DNA of 7,761 nucleotides from an uncultured Verrucomicrobia subdivision 3 bacterium (GTDB lineage: Bacteria > Verrucomicrobiota > Verrucomicrobiae > Limisphaerales > UBA11358), in assembly GCA_903921455.1 (NCBI GenBank), contig CAIXPZ010000131.1, positions 1 to 7,761 of the forward strand. The letters run 5' to 3'. The notes below the pieces were generated by a model. The model did not search any database. It was not told the DNA's origin and worked only from the letters and a program-made list of their open reading frames with translations. Made by a program: the position numbers and the translations under genes. Within the stretch, counting starts at the first letter, position 1. The number at the start of each line of letters is the position of its first letter. Positions 6,272 through 7,761 of this stretch are shown piece by piece.

Positions 6272-6591
6272 AAATCTTTTCGCTCTTGAAACCGGCGCAA
6301 TTCGAACGCGCATTCGCGCAACGCCTCAGAATTTTGGTCGAGACACACCGCCAACTTCATGGCGGTTACATTTTGCGCCGCGATGATTTCCGCGAGCGCG
6401 GCGTGATGTTCATTGCGCAGCTCTTTGTGATCTTCAATGACGCTTTGCAGTTGCCGCACCAGCCAGTAAATCACGAGCCCGCAGCCAATCAGCAGCAGAC
6501 AGAACGCGGCGAGAAACAACCAGCGATCATTCATGCCGGCGGCATGGTCAATGGCCTGAATTAAATCGGTCGGATTCATATTGGTGTTCAT
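6268..6591 (-). CDS. Small phage membrane protein: one span plus coiled-coil tail (spanin/holin-like architecture)
   Basis: 107 residues. Residues 24-45 (WLFLAAFCLLLIGCGLVIYW...) form one strong transmembrane segment. Residues 46-105 are a continuous charged helix rich in Glu, Gln, Arg and Ala (QLQSVIEDHKELRNEHHAAL...), likely a coiled coil. An N-terminal anchor followed by a periplasmic-type helix is the architecture of Rz-like inner-membrane spanins, and the next gene encodes a lipoprotein-like product. That pairing is suggestive, but sequence similarity to a named spanin is not visible. A holin or a structural membrane protein are alternatives. No good Shine-Dalgarno precedes the ATG at 6591, and a second ATG at 6579 is possible. 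The start is 19 bases after the DnaT-like gene and the stop overlaps the next start. Confidence 0.75.
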   Translation of the reverse strand: MNTNMNPTDLIQAIDHAAGMNDRWLFLAAFCLLLIGCGLVIYWLVRQLQSVIEDHKELRNEHHAALAEIIAAQNVTAMKLAVCLDQNSEALRECAFELRRFQERKDL

Positions 6592-6610
6592 GGTTGTAGG
6601 TGGCAGACCG

Positions 6611-7228
6611 CTAGGTCCGGACGAGTTTTACTGCGCCGCTCTTGGCTTTAATCAAAGCGCCATACTTGCCAAGTAACGCCTGGACGACGACAGGAATGAT
6701 GGGTCGTGTGTCGGATTTGTCGTAGCCCGTTTGGACGCTGCCATTGTTCTGATACTTCAAACCCTCACCGGCCGGCGAGGCTGTGCGATCGGTGATCAAT
6801 AACTCACGCGCGAGCTCGCACGTGGCCTCGACGACCGCCTTCGGCACCACATCGTCCGGGACCGTCCAGGTGTTTTTCAGCAACCGCAGTTCCTCCGAGG
6901 TGGTAGTGATGACCACGAAATGCGGCGTGAATCCCGGTAGCACAAATTCCGCCGTGCTACCGTCTGGCTCGCGACAGTCCGAACGCGGCCACTGTAACGC
7001 CTGATTCATCAGCACGCGCGAACCGCCGAATTGATATTCGATATCAATCAATCGCGTCGCCATCACCAGCGCCGCCGCTTTCTGAATGTCCGTCGCCGCC
7101 GTCCACGCGGCGGCATAGAGATGCCCCTCGTGATACCAGTTCGCATCAGCGACCGAGGCGTAGGTGTTCGCGTCAGCCTTGCCGCTGCCGTCCTCCTTCG
7201 TGAGCGTGATGGCGGTCGTGCTGCTCAT
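6611..7228 (-). CDS. DnaT-like phage head-tail-connector-type protein
   Basis: 205 residues. The N-terminal motif KEDGSGKADANTYASVADAN, then YHEGHLYAAAWTAA, IQKAAALVMATRLIDIEYQF, QALQWPRSDC and a C-terminal VPKAVVEATCELARELL match the pattern I know from the phage family annotated 'putative DnaT-like ssDNA-binding protein'. Those proteins sit among virion genes and probably act in the head-tail connector rather than in replication. The length is in the usual range of about 170-210. The start at 7228 overlaps the preceding stop as ATGA, and the stop is TAG at 6613-6611. This gene is the main evidence that the minus-strand block is phage-derived. The family call is from memory of the motif series. 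Confidence 0.8.
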   Translation of the reverse strand: MSSTTAITLTKEDGSGKADANTYASVADANWYHEGHLYAAAWTAATDIQKAAALVMATRLIDIEYQFGGSRVLMNQALQWPRSDCREPDGSTAEFVLPGFTPHFVVITTTSEELRLLKNTWTVPDDVVPKAVVEATCELARELLITDRTASPAGEGLKYQNNGSVQTGYDKSDTRPIIPVVVQALLGKYGALIKAKSGAVKLVRT

Positions 7229-7461
7229 GCGAGTTCCAGTCCGAAGCGGGCGAGAATGAGCCCCTTGATGGTGTCATCCGTCCACTGGTCCAGTGCGTCA
7301 TAGTCCGCGCCCTCGACAGTGAAGGCCGTGGCGTTATTCACGATGACGGTCAGCTTGCGCTGAAACGAATCATCGTTCGTTCGCCAGGTGATGTTGTTGA
7401 TCTGTGCCGTGCGTGCCGGCGTGAGTTCGATGACTTTCGGTTTGATGGCGATTGCGTTCAT
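7225..7461 (-). CDS. 78-residue phage protein of unknown function
   Basis: Begins at the ATG at 7461-7459 and overlaps the DnaT-like gene by ATGA at its end. The product is small and soluble with a beta-rich pattern (QRKLTVIVNNATAFTVEGADYDAL) and a C-terminal helix (DDTIKGLILARFGLEL). There is no signal peptide or membrane span. Its place between a LamG structural gene and a connector-type gene suggests a small virion or assembly protein. I do not recognise the family. Confidence 0.7.
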   Translation of the reverse strand: MNAIAIKPKVIELTPARTAQINNITWRTNDDSFQRKLTVIVNNATAFTVEGADYDALDQWTDDTIKGLILARFGLELA

Positions 7462-7482
7462 AATTTTAGTTTTGGTTGTGGC

Positions 7483-7761
7483 TTAGAGACCTGCGAAGGC
7501 GAGTCCGGCGCCGTTGTTGTAAAGTGTTTCCAGTTCCGTGGGATCGAGCACGCGGCCCCACACGCCGAGATAACAGAATTGAGCCGCCGCGTTCCCCCAG
7601 AAATGCGGCCCGTTCAGCCAGAAGGATTCAGCCCCGCCCTCTAAATAGGGAATCGTCGCCCCCGTCAGCGCGAGCGTGCCGGACAATTCGCCGTTGATGT
7701 ATACCCGAAATTCGGAATTGTCCGAAATGACCGTGAGCATGAACCAAGTCCCCTGGATGAT
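7483..7761 (-). CDS. LamG / concanavalin-A-like domain phage structural protein (5' end outside window)
   Basis: The minus-strand frame is open to the window edge, so the Met at 7740 is probably internal; 92 residues are visible. The edge-proximal part (GTWFMLTVISDNSEFRVYIN followed by GELSGTL) is the conserved LamG strand pattern in which a W is followed by a 'vYvNG' motif. FCYLGVWGRVLDPTELETLY and NNGAGLAFAGL is the classic end of such domains (LGVWxRxLxxxEhxxLYNNGxGL). In phages these domains usually sit in tail fibre, tail-spike or head-decoration proteins and bind glycans. The stop TAA at 7485-7483 is 21 bases before the next gene. Confidence 0.8.
   Translation of the reverse strand: MIQGTWFMLTVISDNSEFRVYINGELSGTLALTGATIPYLEGGAESFWLNGPHFWGNAAAQFCYLGVWGRVLDPTELETLYNNGAGLAFAGL

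Larger units (their letters stand above)
5064..7761 (-). mobile_element. End of a prophage or phage-derived element (partial)
   Basis: Six consecutive minus-strand genes are packed with at most 21 bases between them, and three junctions overlap by ATGA. They include a LamG structural protein, a DnaT-like connector-type protein, a spanin/holin-architecture membrane protein and an excisionase-like protein. The block converges on the plus-strand operon at 4906-5063 and runs out of the window at 7761. No terminase, portal or capsid gene is visible here, so completeness cannot be judged, and no attachment-site repeat was found by eye. Confidence 0.65.

Noticed and set aside
6272..6313. Upstream start at 6313 for the lipoprotein-like phage gene
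   Set aside because: It would overlap the preceding gene by 46 bases; the ATG at 6271 forms an ATGA overlap like its neighbours.
1..7761. CRISPR arrays, tRNA genes and insertion-sequence ends
   Set aside because: No regularly spaced repeats, cloverleaf-like segments or terminal inverted repeats were seen.

Overview
The window (about 55% GC by eye) looks like a bacterial chromosome segment from the Verrucomicrobiota, probably Pedosphaera/Limisphaerales-like. This rests on remembered family resemblance, not a database search. The tyrosine recombinase, the pseudopilin-like protein (SCVNNLKTIGLAFRMWASD) and the small winged-helix-like protein (LLKPLGNPPPNSVKYF) all resemble proteins I associate with that phylum. 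No rRNA, tRNA or CRISPR array is visible.

Layout. (1) Bases 1-942, plus strand: the C-terminal part of a tyrosine recombinase that begins before the window. (2) Bases 943-1084: a 142-base gap with a TTGACA box and a strong Shine-Dalgarno sequence. (3) Bases 1085-4905, plus strand: four tightly packed genes whose products all carry an N-terminal export signal or membrane anchor. They are a 767-residue secreted protein with Ig-like modules and a probable caspase-like (clan CD) C-terminal domain, a 261-residue membrane-anchored protein of unknown function, a 193-residue pseudopilin-like protein without a prepilin cleavage motif, and a 49-residue membrane or exported peptide. Two of the three junctions are ATGA stop/start overlaps. 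(4) Bases 4906-5063: a convergent intergenic gap with an imperfect hairpin. (5) Bases 5064-7761, minus strand: six phage-type genes. In transcription order they are a LamG-domain structural protein (cut by the window edge), a 78-residue protein, a DnaT-like head-tail-connector-type protein, a small membrane/coiled-coil protein, a lipoprotein-like multi-spanning protein, and a winged-helix (excisionase-like) protein. Three of these junctions are ATGA overlaps.

Interpretation. The minus-strand block is best read as the late end of a prophage or phage-derived element. The four-gene envelope operon lies between that block and an integrase. It is either element cargo or a host locus next to the insertion; the sequence alone cannot decide. 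The most interesting items are the caspase-like secreted protein with its envelope partners, a nine-A tract that would fuse genes three and four after a -1 slip, the recombinase with serine in place of its first catalytic arginine, and the unusual N-terminal extension ahead of a lipobox in the phage gene at 5420-6271.
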